Source: Lachnospiraceae bacterium
GTDB lineage: Bacteria; Bacillota_A; Clostridia; Lachnospirales; Lachnospiraceae
NCBI GenBank assembly: GCA_017482005.1
Contig: JAFUOI010000003.1
Span: 186,001-250,000 of the forward strand
Direction: 5' to 3'
Length of the DNA stretch: 64,000 bases
Under the pieces are notes generated by a model. The model did not search any database and was not told where the DNA came from. It worked only from the letters and a program-made list of their open reading frames with translations. This document shows positions 41,464 through 50,244 of this stretch, piece after piece (position 1 is the stretch's first letter; each line of letters begins with the position of its first letter). The translations under genes were made by a program, and so were the position numbers.

Positions 41464-42396
41464 ATGGAGAGTGTAAGAACTTTGCTTCTGATTTGTATAA
41501 TGGTTGCATATCCTTTTTTCGTGGGTAGCATTATGTGTACACCTGTTAAGGCGAAAGCAGAAAAAAAGACACTTGGTGAAGTGTATGTTTACGGATGTCT
41601 GGTATGCGGAGCGGTGTTCGGAGTACTCTCCTTTGTTGTTTTACGTGCTGGGGGAGCGTTTCCCCTTTTTGAAAAGACTATGCTGTCAGTGAGCGTGGTG
41701 CTGTTTTTATGTGCGGTAGTTGTTATGGCAATATCACGGAAGTGCCGCATGTTTTTGTGTGAATTAATGAAAGAAAAAATATCCGGATGGTCGAGATGGG
41801 ATACGTTGTGCGCTGTTGCATATGGCGTGGTTGCGTTATTGTATACAAGCCATCCTTTTTATATTTCAGACAGTTTTTCGATTCCCGAACAGGTTCTTAT
41901 GGTACTGGACAGCGGACAGATGGGAGAAGTGCAGGATAAGCCGGCGCTGCTTTATGCATGCCTGTGTGACTGGTTTGGGCTTGGTGTATATCGGGTGTTG
42001 TTTGATGCGGTTCCGTATGTGATGTTGTTGGTGGTTTTTTGTGTCATGGCGCAGCTGGCAACGGCGTGTTTCGGAAAAGAAAAGCATGCGATTGCATATT
42101 TTTTGGTATTTTATGCGCTCTTGATTTTGTTCGGAAATGAAGCGTATATGAATCCGCCATATGGATTGCTCCATTATCCGTATGAGGGAATGGTGTTTTT
42201 TTCTAATGTATGTATTCCGCTTTTACTGATTGTTTTTTTGACAAGGGGAAAAGAGCTATATTTACCTTTGGTATTGATTCATGGGATAGTTTCCGCAGGA
42301 CCTGCTGTAGGCGGTGTTATCCTTGGGGCGGAGATTTTGCTTTTGATCCTCAGATCTTTGATCTTTTCGTTTTTTGAAAGGAGAAAGGCAAGATGA
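41464..42396 (+). CDS. Multispanning membrane protein, DUF6077-like (first half of pair 1)
   Basis: 310 residues with about eight membrane segments; HPFYISDSFSIPEQVLMVLDSG lies in an external loop. It resembles large clostridial membrane proteins of the DUF6077 type, which are found near surface polysaccharide genes. Its stop overlaps the next start (ATGA), and the next protein looks like the missing C-terminal half. Function unknown; a lipid-linked-sugar transferase or flippase role is possible. Confidence 0.5.
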   Translation: MESVRTLLLICIMVAYPFFVGSIMCTPVKAKAEKKTLGEVYVYGCLVCGAVFGVLSFVVLRAGGAFPLFEKTMLSVSVVLFLCAVVVMAISRKCRMFLCELMKEKISGWSRWDTLCAVAYGVVALLYTSHPFYISDSFSIPEQVLMVLDSGQMGEVQDKPALLYACLCDWFGLGVYRVLFDAVPYVMLLVVFCVMAQLATACFGKEKHAIAYFLVFYALLILFGNEAYMNPPYGLLHYPYEGMVFFSNVCIPLLLIVFLTRGKELYLPLVLIHGIVSAGPAVGGVILGAEILLLILRSLIFSFFERRKAR

Positions 42397-43271
42397 AAGT
42401 AGCTGTATTTTATTATATGAGATTGGAAGATAAATATTGGGTGCTCTTTCTTGCGGCTTTGATTCTTCTTTATGCAATGTGCGAGTATGGAAAGACTGCA
42501 AAACAGTATGCGGGAAGAATCCTTTACGTTGTAGGTTATGGATTGCTTTCTTATGTACTTGTTTTCAATACGCCCGTATACTCTTTTTTGGTTTCACGGT
42601 TTACATGGTTGGAGACGTCCTATTATGAACTTTCGCATATTGTGATGATGGTTCCTGTGATTGCAGTCGCTTTGACGTCGGTTGCCTTATATTTTCACAA
42701 ACAGGATAAAAAGCGTGTTGCATATCTGATGGCAGGAGTTGTTTTTGTGCTCGGGCTTGCGGGAGATTTTGTAGGTGCTGCATCTGCACAGACAAATATA
42801 AAGTATGAGTTTACGGATGAAGAAAAACAGGTTTATGAAATGATGCTGTCACATGCCCGCGAGCATGGCGGGAAAGATGCGGTAACATTTTGGGGAATGG
42901 ATGAGCTGATGCGAAAAAGTGTTTTCTATGAAGAGGAACTTGAGCCGGTTTACCGAAACGATATACGAACCAATCCTGAAAAGTATGATGACGGTGTAAG
43001 AGAAATGCATGACGGGTATCAGAAATATGTCGAAAGAGAGTATGATGCGGACAGAAACCGGGATTTTGCTTATGCTATTGCAGGCCTGCCGTATATACAT
43101 CCGGAAGTGGATTGTGACTATGTTGTAGTATATCGTCCGGAAGCGCAGGAAATGAATGCGGAAAGTGAAAATCCGTTTACTTTGGAGCAGATGACAGAAA
43201 TTTTTGAAGAATATAACTATGAAGCGGTCGGACATACAGAAAAGAGCGTTGTCTTTTTTAAGCCGGAGTAA
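42393..43271 (+). CDS. Membrane protein with C-terminal soluble domain (second half of pair 1)
   Basis: 292 residues. Four membrane segments (to ~residue 130), then a soluble domain ending DYVVVYRPEAQEM and YEAVGHTEKSVVFFKPE. The same layout, with a similar strand pattern (FEYFVLGDWQQL, ITLIGQTEKYRVYKYMEP), is found in the middle of the protein at 44370. RBS AAGGAG. Together with the 41464 protein it probably forms one functional unit. Confidence 0.5.
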   Translation: MKVAVFYYMRLEDKYWVLFLAALILLYAMCEYGKTAKQYAGRILYVVGYGLLSYVLVFNTPVYSFLVSRFTWLETSYYELSHIVMMVPVIAVALTSVALYFHKQDKKRVAYLMAGVVFVLGLAGDFVGAASAQTNIKYEFTDEEKQVYEMMLSHAREHGGKDAVTFWGMDELMRKSVFYEEELEPVYRNDIRTNPEKYDDGVREMHDGYQKYVEREYDADRNRDFAYAIAGLPYIHPEVDCDYVVVYRPEAQEMNAESENPFTLEQMTEIFEEYNYEAVGHTEKSVVFFKPE

Positions 43272-43289
43272 GGAGAAGGATATATTAAG

Positions 43290-44357
43290 ATGTTGTTGCA
43301 AATATGTGCTGTTTTTTTTCATATGTGTTTGATTCCGTATTTAGTCGGGCAGCTGGTTTTGGCAGGATTTGACAAGAGTGAGAAAACGGGTGTAGTGCTT
43401 AAAACTGCGGCGGGTTTGATGGTTTCCTATGCAATATACGAAGTGGTGCTGATAGGAATGCAGCTTGCGGATAAAGGATTCAGAATGGTCACATACGTTT
43501 ATTGTGCGATTGTTATGGTGCTTGCGCTGGCGGGATTGGTATTGTGGATCAGAGAGAGAATGCGGGTTGGATTTTGCTTTGGTCGTGTCAAAAAGCCGGA
43601 TCGGTATATGATTGCGGCGTTTGTACTGATTGCCGTGCAGATGGCAGCTGTTTTGTTTTTGGCAACACCGGATGAAGATGACGCGTTTTATTCCGGACTT
43701 TCTTCCATGAGTCTGGCATATGATTATCTGCTTGAATATAACGCGTATATCGGGCGGATGAATATAGAAATCAGTTCCAGATATATGCTGTCGGGTCTTC
43801 CGATTTATCAGGCGTCTTTATCGTTGCTCTCCGGAGGGCTTCATCATTTGGTGATCACACACAATTTCTTTCCGCTTTTTTATATGCCGCTTGCTTATGC
43901 ATTGTTTTATGAGATAGGAAAAAGGTTTTTGGAAAAAGAAGGATTTGAAAGATTAAACGGTAAGTTTCTTTTTTGTCTGGCATTGCTGCATATGATCGGA
44001 AATTATTATATTTACAGTCCGGAAAATTTTCTTGTGACGAGATTGTGGCAGGGGAAGGCGTTGTTTGTTGCTTTGGGAGTTCCGTTTTTGTGGATTTTCG
44101 GAGAAATGGCGTTGCGCAAAAGTTCGAAAGGGAAACAGGTATCGTTTCATCACAAAATGCTGCTGTGGTTTCTCGTGTCGTGCGGCCTTTTGGCGGTTTC
44201 GTTTATGGGAGAAACCGGGTTGTATCTGGGGATGTTTATGGTTGCCTGTCTGACAATTGCATCGTGTCTGGTGCATAAAAGTTTGCGGGTGATTCCGTGG
44301 GCGGTGATTAGCTGTCTGCCGATGGGATTGCTTTTTGTATATTTGATCATGGGATAG
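43290..44357 (+). CDS. Multispanning membrane protein, DUF6077-like (first half of pair 2)
   Basis: 355 residues with about ten membrane segments and the external acidic motif TPDEDDAFYSGLSSMSLAYD, which corresponds in place to ISDSFSIPEQ in the 41464 protein. PENFLVTRLWQGKALFVALGVP is typical of the DUF6077 group. RBS AGGAG. It is followed 12 bp later by its presumed C-terminal partner. Confidence 0.55.
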   Translation: MLLQICAVFFHMCLIPYLVGQLVLAGFDKSEKTGVVLKTAAGLMVSYAIYEVVLIGMQLADKGFRMVTYVYCAIVMVLALAGLVLWIRERMRVGFCFGRVKKPDRYMIAAFVLIAVQMAAVLFLATPDEDDAFYSGLSSMSLAYDYLLEYNAYIGRMNIEISSRYMLSGLPIYQASLSLLSGGLHHLVITHNFFPLFYMPLAYALFYEIGKRFLEKEGFERLNGKFLFCLALLHMIGNYYIYSPENFLVTRLWQGKALFVALGVPFLWIFGEMALRKSSKGKQVSFHHKMLLWFLVSCGLLAVSFMGETGLYLGMFMVACLTIASCLVHKSLRVIPWAVISCLPMGLLFVYLIMG

Positions 44358-44369
44358 AGGAGACTGTCA

Positions 44370-46043
44370 GTGGAGCTGCTTCGTGGATTAGAACTGAAAA
44401 CAAATGAATATTTGGGGATAGGTACAATCGGTATCTTTTTTGCGTGCGCGATATTATTTTGGTGCCTGAAAAAAGAGAAAAGTGTACAAATACGGTTTTT
44501 TACGACATATATTCTTGTTGCGGTGATCGGAATGATGAATCCGCTTTCTCTATATGTGATTGATCGCAGCGGAAATATGAATGTGTACGAGCGGTTTTTT
44601 TGGCTGCTTATGACACCTATGTTTGTTGCTTTTACCTTTGCTGTCATTGTGCAGAACAAAAATAAACTGATGTTGCTATGCCTTATAGTGCTTCTTCTCG
44701 GGGGAAAAAGTGTGTTTACCGAAACGGAGTACACGAAGGCGGACAGTATAGAGAAAATCAGCGCCGAGGCAATAGAAGTCAGCGAAATTATTATGAGGGA
44801 TTTTGAAGGACTTGACGAAGATGCTGAAGTTGAGCCGAACCGCATGGGAATAGAATCCCCGAGGGCTGTTGTACCGGAGCCGATCAACGAAGATATCCGT
44901 ATGTACAATGCCAATATTGTGCTGTGGTATGTCCGTAAAGACTTCGGTAGTTATTACGGTAAAAGTTATAAAAAACTTGCTAAGCTTATGACTTTGAATA
45001 ACAGTGAGGTTCCTGTTTCCACGCTTGTGAGCGCAATGAAAAAACAAAACTTTGAATATTTTGTACTCGGTGACTGGCAGCAGTTGACCGGCGATGTGGA
45101 TAAGCATAATATTACGCTGATCGGTCAGACGGAGAAATACAGGGTTTATAAATATATGGAACCGCTGGTGTTCTATATGAAGCAGTATGCGGATGTAGAA
45201 GGATACCAGTGTATGAGTTATACCATCCGAAACAGCAAAGGTAAGTTGATTGTGATTGACGGTGGACGTGCATGGCAGAGTTTGTCTCTTGTGGAACAGA
45301 TTCAAGAGTACGGCGGCGTTGTTGATGCGTGGATTATTACCCATGCCCATGACGATCATGCGGGCGTGCTGGCATCTGTCCTTGAGGCAGGATGGCACGA
45401 ATCGCAAATTAAAATCAAAGAAATCCTGATTGGTGATATGGATTACGAGCAGGTAATGTCGGAGAAGGACAGCCGCTCGGATATGGTCGCATATTTGCAA
45501 ATGGGCTTGGAGAAACATGATAATGTCCGCGTTTTAAAGGCGGGAGATGAGCTGGATGTTATAGGTCTTCATATGAAAGTACTGCATACGTGTAACCGCA
45601 CAGTGGTTGAAAACAGTGACAATATTTTAAATGACGGATCTATGGTATTTAAACTCAGCGGAAAGAAGAGAAGCGTACTGTTCCTTGCAGATACTGCAGA
45701 TAATACAGAGAAGATAGCGTCGGAGGTGACAGACCCGTCGCAGGGAAGTGAGATAGGAAGACTGATTGCCGATGAGATACTTGCAAACTATCCGGACGAT
45801 GTAAAGTCCTGGGCGGTACAGATGTCCCATCACGGAAACGGCTCTTATCCTGATTATTTCTATGAAGCCATTGCGCCGAAGAAAGCATTTTTCCCGGCGC
45901 CGGATTGGCTGATGGAAAACAAAAATAGAGAAACCGGAGAGACCGGTTACTATTCCACACCTCATTATGTGGAGCTTATGGAGCGTCTCGGGGCAGAGGT
46001 TATCTCTTTTTCCTCAAAAAAGCGTTATGTGAAATTTCGCTGA
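44370..46043 (+). CDS. Membrane domain fused to a metallo-beta-lactamase-fold hydrolase
   Basis: 557 residues from GTG 44370, with GAGGAG eight bases upstream. The first ~270 residues repeat the layout of the 42393 protein (membrane segments, then a soluble domain). From ~275 there is an MBL domain: VIDGGRAWQSL, the metal motif THAHDDHAGV, LNDGSMVFKL, SVLFLADTADN and QMSHHGNGSYPDYF. This resembles the hydrolase part of ComEC-like proteins. Substrate unknown; a phosphodiester in the surface polymer is possible. Confidence 0.7.
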   Translation: MELLRGLELKTNEYLGIGTIGIFFACAILFWCLKKEKSVQIRFFTTYILVAVIGMMNPLSLYVIDRSGNMNVYERFFWLLMTPMFVAFTFAVIVQNKNKLMLLCLIVLLLGGKSVFTETEYTKADSIEKISAEAIEVSEIIMRDFEGLDEDAEVEPNRMGIESPRAVVPEPINEDIRMYNANIVLWYVRKDFGSYYGKSYKKLAKLMTLNNSEVPVSTLVSAMKKQNFEYFVLGDWQQLTGDVDKHNITLIGQTEKYRVYKYMEPLVFYMKQYADVEGYQCMSYTIRNSKGKLIVIDGGRAWQSLSLVEQIQEYGGVVDAWIITHAHDDHAGVLASVLEAGWHESQIKIKEILIGDMDYEQVMSEKDSRSDMVAYLQMGLEKHDNVRVLKAGDELDVIGLHMKVLHTCNRTVVENSDNILNDGSMVFKLSGKKRSVLFLADTADNTEKIASEVTDPSQGSEIGRLIADEILANYPDDVKSWAVQMSHHGNGSYPDYFYEAIAPKKAFFPAPDWLMENKNRETGETGYYSTPHYVELMERLGAEVISFSSKKRYVKFR

Positions 46044-46057
46044 TCCTCTGTGAAAAT

Positions 46058-46086
46058 TTGATATTTCATGTGATATATGGTATGAT
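46058..46086 (+). promoter_or_regulatory. Sigma-A promoter of the second ABC exporter operon
   Basis: TTGATA (46058-46063), 17 bp, TATGAT (46081-46086), 49 bp before the permease start. Confidence 0.72.
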
Positions 46087-46134
46087 AAATAAGTATGTTT
46101 GCGCTCAAATGAGTGTTTTTCAGGAGAAAAAGAA

Positions 46135-46965
46135 ATGGCAGCATTTTTGAATAAGTTCTTTTCACTTCCGAAAGAACTGTGGAACAATCGAAGACTGATT
46201 TGGAAACTTTCCAAAAATGATTTTAAAACAAGATACGCAGGCTCCTACCTGGGTATCATTTGGGCGTTTGTACAACCGGTTATTACGATTCTTGTATATT
46301 GGCTTGTTTTTGAAAAAGGTTTCAGTGCAAAGGCAGAGATGTTTAAGTCAGGAGTGGAAGTTCCGTTTGTTGTTTATCTCACAAGCGGACTCGTGCCTTG
46401 GTTTTTCTTTTCGGAGGCGGTGACGCAGTCAACCAATGCGCTTTTGGAGTACAACTATCTTGTAAAAAAGGTTGTTTTCAAGATTAGTATTTTGCCGCTG
46501 ATCAAAATCATTGCCGCCTGCTTTATACATGTGTTCTTTGTGGCGGTATTGTTGGTGATTTATTTCATATACGGTTATGGATTCACACCATATCTGTTCC
46601 AGATGGTATATTATAGTTTTTGTATGTTTATATTGGTGCTGGCGCTCAGTTACACGTTCTGTTCCGTCGTGATCTTTTTCCGGGATCTCTCACAGATTGT
46701 GGCCATTGCACTTCAGATTGGTATGTGGGCGACGCCGATTATGTGGTCTGTCACCCGTGTGGAAGGGACTGTGTTTGAAACGGTTTTTAAGCTCAATCCC
46801 CTTTACTATATTGTAAATGGTTATCGTCAGTCCCTGTTTGGACAAACGTGGTTTTTTGAAGATTGGCAGCTCACTCTTTATTTCTGGGTGGTGACACTTT
46901 TACTGTTTGCTTTCGGAACCGTGGTGTTCAAACGCTTGAAACCGCATTTTGCGGATGTACTGTAA
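46135..46965 (+). CDS. ABC polysaccharide exporter permease (second system)
   Basis: 276 residues from ATG 46135, chosen for the CAGGAG just upstream. Six membrane segments; NDFKTRYAGSYLGIIWAFVQPVI and GLVPWFFFSEAVTQSTNALLEYNYLVKKVVF are strong Wzm/TagG family marks, with LNPLYYIVNGYRQSLFG near the end. It pairs with the ATPase at 47046. Confidence 0.93.
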   Translation: MAAFLNKFFSLPKELWNNRRLIWKLSKNDFKTRYAGSYLGIIWAFVQPVITILVYWLVFEKGFSAKAEMFKSGVEVPFVVYLTSGLVPWFFFSEAVTQSTNALLEYNYLVKKVVFKISILPLIKIIAACFIHVFFVAVLLVIYFIYGYGFTPYLFQMVYYSFCMFILVLALSYTFCSVVIFFRDLSQIVAIALQIGMWATPIMWSVTRVEGTVFETVFKLNPLYYIVNGYRQSLFGQTWFFEDWQLTLYFWVVTLLLFAFGTVVFKRLKPHFADVL

Positions 46966-47045
46966 TATTATATTTGTTTAAGCCTTCGTGCAGCGGTTTA
47001 TGTTTTGCCGCAGGCACGAAATATCCCAAAATAGAAGGAAATAAC

Positions 47046-48350
47046 ATGGAAAAAAATGCAAATACAACGGAGTCTCCGGTAGTTATCCGGGTTTCCGAAC
47101 TGAATAAAATATATAAGCTCTACGATAAACCGTCAGACAGACTGAAAGAGTCTCTCGGACTTTCCCGTGGAAAAAAGTACAAAGAGCATTATGCATTGAA
47201 AAATGTCAGCTTCGATGTACGGCGCGGGGAAAGCGTCGGTATTATCGGAACTAACGGTTCCGGAAAATCAACGGTTTTAAAGATTATTACAGGAGTACTG
47301 AACAAAACAAGCGGAGACCTTCAGGTGGACGGGCGTATTTCAGCACTGCTTGAGCTCGGTGCCGGTTTTAATATGGAGTATACCGGTATTGAGAATATCT
47401 ACTTGAACGGTACGATGATCGGTTTTTCCCAGGAAGAGATTGATGCAAAGCTTCAGGATATACTTGATTTTGCGGATATCGGGGATTTTGTCCATCAGCC
47501 GGTCAAGACATACAGTTCCGGTATGTTTGTGCGGCTTGCATTTGCGGTAGCAATCAATATTGAACCGGAGATTTTAATTGTAGATGAAGCGCTTTCCGTC
47601 GGAGATGTCTTTTTCCAGATGAAGTGCTTTCACAAGTTTGAAGAGTTCAAAGAAATGGGTAAGACCATTCTTTTTGTCAGTCATGATCTTTCCAGCATTG
47701 CAAAGTATTGTGACCGGGTTATTTTGCTCAACCAGGGTGTAAAGTTGGCAGAAGGTAACCCGAAAGATATGATCAATATGTATAAAAAGCTTCTTGTAAA
47801 TCAGCTTGATGTGAATACCCTTGAAGATGTTTCGGGCAAGAGCAGGCTGACAACGGAGAAGGGAGAGCCTGGTGCGTGGAAAAATAATTACACAATCAAC
47901 GATGACGTGCTCGACTACGGCGAGCGGCAGGCAGAGATCATTGACTTTGCTGTGGTGGATGAGTACGGCGCATTCAGCAATATCATCCAGAAAGGCTCGA
48001 TGTTTGAAGTAAAAGCGAAGCTTTATTTCAACGAGACGGTAAAAGATCCGATTTTCACCTTTACGATTAAAGATAAAAAGGGAACTGACATTACCGGAAC
48101 AAACACCATGTTTGAACGGGTGGAGACCGGGGTGTGTGAAAAAGGACAGCAACGCATTGTGACTTACCGTCAGCAGATGGATTTGCAGGGAGGAGATTAC
48201 TTGATTTCCCTGGGATGTACCGGTTATGCCGGCGATGAGTTTAAAGTATATCACAGACTATATGATCTGGTCAGTATTTCTGTCGTTTCGGACAAAAATA
48301 CTGTCGGATTCTTTGATATGAATACACAGATTACTGTGGAAGAGATTTAA
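47046..48350 (+). CDS. ABC polysaccharide exporter ATPase with Wzt-type C-terminal domain
   Basis: 434 residues from ATG 47046, with AGAAGGAA upstream. Walker A GIIGTNGSGKST, signature YSSGMFVRLAF, Walker B ILIVDEALSVGD and switch His in FVSHDLSS. The last ~160 residues form a beta-sandwich like the Wzt carbohydrate-binding domain, which in known systems recognises the modified chain end before export. This marks the polymer of this system as chain-end-recognised, unlike that of the exporter at 27936. Confidence 0.92.
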   Translation: MEKNANTTESPVVIRVSELNKIYKLYDKPSDRLKESLGLSRGKKYKEHYALKNVSFDVRRGESVGIIGTNGSGKSTVLKIITGVLNKTSGDLQVDGRISALLELGAGFNMEYTGIENIYLNGTMIGFSQEEIDAKLQDILDFADIGDFVHQPVKTYSSGMFVRLAFAVAINIEPEILIVDEALSVGDVFFQMKCFHKFEEFKEMGKTILFVSHDLSSIAKYCDRVILLNQGVKLAEGNPKDMINMYKKLLVNQLDVNTLEDVSGKSRLTTEKGEPGAWKNNYTINDDVLDYGERQAEIIDFAVVDEYGAFSNIIQKGSMFEVKAKLYFNETVKDPIFTFTIKDKKGTDITGTNTMFERVETGVCEKGQQRIVTYRQQMDLQGGDYLISLGCTGYAGDEFKVYHRLYDLVSISVVSDKNTVGFFDMNTQITVEEI

Positions 48351-48382
48351 TAAAAGGTTTTGCCGGAGAAAAGGAGGAAAGT

Positions 48383-50242
48383 ATGCGGACAAACCGTGTC
48401 GGAAATTTAAAGCGTTTTTTTCATATAGCAGATACGGATGTTGTTTGGGATGTTTCTTCCGAACATGTATCGGACCTTTCTTACGGCGCAGCATACGACT
48501 ATATTTTCTGGAATCCCATTGCCGCGCAGGATGAGGCGTTTTCCATGCAAAAGCTTTTTGACAGGCTTAAGGAAAACGGTAAGCTTGTGGTTTTCTTTGA
48601 CAATCCTCACAGTATTCATGCGTTTGCCCAGGGAAAAGCAGATACGATGGGCAAAGGAATCGGATATTCTTTCCTTTCCGAACAGTTAAAAGAGCTTTCA
48701 AAAAACAGAGAGCTTTATCACAGATGGTATTATCCGTATCCTTCCGTGGAATTTCCGGTTACTTTTTTCTCGGACAAACGTCTTCCGGGCAGCAGGGAAT
48801 GCGATGACAATTTTTACAATTTTGATTATGTCTGTATGGAAGTATTTATTGAGTGTGAAGTGACGGACCGAGTGGTATCGGATGGTATGTACCGGTATCT
48901 GGCCCATGCATATATGCTTGTGGTTTCGCCGCAACCGCTGAATGATTTTCCGAATTATACAAGATTTTCAAATGAAAGACGCATGGATTTGCAGATTCGT
49001 ACAGATTTGTATGACAGTTATGTTTCAAAGAGGGCAGTGACCGGTGAAGCCGGGGCGCATGTGCTTAAAATGAAACGGTTGTCAGCTGCTTTGGAAGAGT
49101 GTCTGGAAGGTATAACACTCTTCGGAAAAGAATGTACCGTAAATGAGATTACGGATGTAAATCAGGAAGAGGGAGAACTTCATTTTTCGTATGTAAAAGG
49201 AAAAAGTCTGGAACAGAAGCTGGACGACATGCAAAAAGTCGGGAGAACGGCAGAAGTAGCCGAAGTGCTTCTTTCCTTTTGCAATAGCCTGAAAGAGAGC
49301 AAAAAACTCATGCCATTTGAGGCATCGGATGCGTTCACGGAGATTTTCGGAGAGATCGGAGAGACGCAGCAGTACGGATGGAAGACATTTGGAGTGACTG
49401 ATATTGATCTTGTTCCCCAGAATATACTGCTTTCGGAGAAGGCAGTCGTGATTGATTACGAATGGACATTTGATTTTCCGGTTCCGGTAGAGTTTCTTGT
49501 GTTCCGTTTTCTGTATTTTTATCTGGAGGCAAAAAACCGTGAACTGGGAGAAACGGAGATGTTTTGCGACTTGTATGAAAAAGTCGGGATTACAGAGGAG
49601 TTAAAAGACATCTTCCTCTCCATGGAGACCAATTTCCAGCACTACGTGCAGCAGGGGGCAAAAGTGCTCTGCAACAGTTTTGATGTGGAAGGGAAACCGG
49701 TGCTTACCTCAAAAGAGCTTGCGGCGCAGCTTTCTGCATTGGAAGGAAGAGATATTGCATTGGTTTCTCCGGAAGGGGAAAGAAAATGCATTCATGCGAG
49801 CCGCTCACAGGAGGGGACTTATGTATACAAATTACCGGCTAAGCCAACGGAGTTTTGTGTCGAGCTTACGGGATTTGATACATCCGGTGAAAAGACAGGG
49901 GCGAAGGTGCTCAGGATCGGAGCGATGGCTGACCGCCACGGAACCCATGTCGGACTTTCGGCAGCGTCTAACGGTATGCATTTGGGAGGCCTTTTGTATC
50001 TGTATGAAAATGAACTTCCGCAGCTTACCGTGAAGGGAATGACCGGAGAAGATATAGAGGCTGAAATCAGTGTGGAAGAGATAGCTATGTCGGAAGCGGC
50101 AATCCGTGAAATAAAGATGACGATTTCAGATATGAAATTTATCATAGACAACAGAGAGCAGCAAATACGCGATTTGAAAAACAGTGCCAGCTGGAAAGTG
50201 ACAAAACCGCTTCGCATGCTCAAAGGAAACAAAGAGGAGTAA
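48383..50242 (+). CDS. Methyltransferase-like / kinase-like fusion with coiled-coil end
   Basis: 619 residues. The first ~190 resemble the end of a SAM-dependent methyltransferase fold (YDYIFWNPI, LKENGKLVVFFDNPHS), although the SAM-binding loop is not evident. Residues ~220-430 resemble an APH/choline-kinase fold (TDIDLVPQNILL, VVIDYEWTF). Then a beta domain, a short coiled coil and SASWKVTKPLRMLKG. Kinase plus methyltransferase enzymes cap some ABC-exported glycans, as with WbdD, and a Wzt with a chain-end domain sits just upstream. A chain-terminating role is therefore a reasonable inference. Confidence 0.6.
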   Translation: MRTNRVGNLKRFFHIADTDVVWDVSSEHVSDLSYGAAYDYIFWNPIAAQDEAFSMQKLFDRLKENGKLVVFFDNPHSIHAFAQGKADTMGKGIGYSFLSEQLKELSKNRELYHRWYYPYPSVEFPVTFFSDKRLPGSRECDDNFYNFDYVCMEVFIECEVTDRVVSDGMYRYLAHAYMLVVSPQPLNDFPNYTRFSNERRMDLQIRTDLYDSYVSKRAVTGEAGAHVLKMKRLSAALEECLEGITLFGKECTVNEITDVNQEEGELHFSYVKGKSLEQKLDDMQKVGRTAEVAEVLLSFCNSLKESKKLMPFEASDAFTEIFGEIGETQQYGWKTFGVTDIDLVPQNILLSEKAVVIDYEWTFDFPVPVEFLVFRFLYFYLEAKNRELGETEMFCDLYEKVGITEELKDIFLSMETNFQHYVQQGAKVLCNSFDVEGKPVLTSKELAAQLSALEGRDIALVSPEGERKCIHASRSQEGTYVYKLPAKPTEFCVELTGFDTSGEKTGAKVLRIGAMADRHGTHVGLSAASNGMHLGGLLYLYENELPQLTVKGMTGEDIEAEISVEEIAMSEAAIREIKMTISDMKFIIDNREQQIRDLKNSASWKVTKPLRMLKGNKEE

Positions 50243-50244
50243 TT

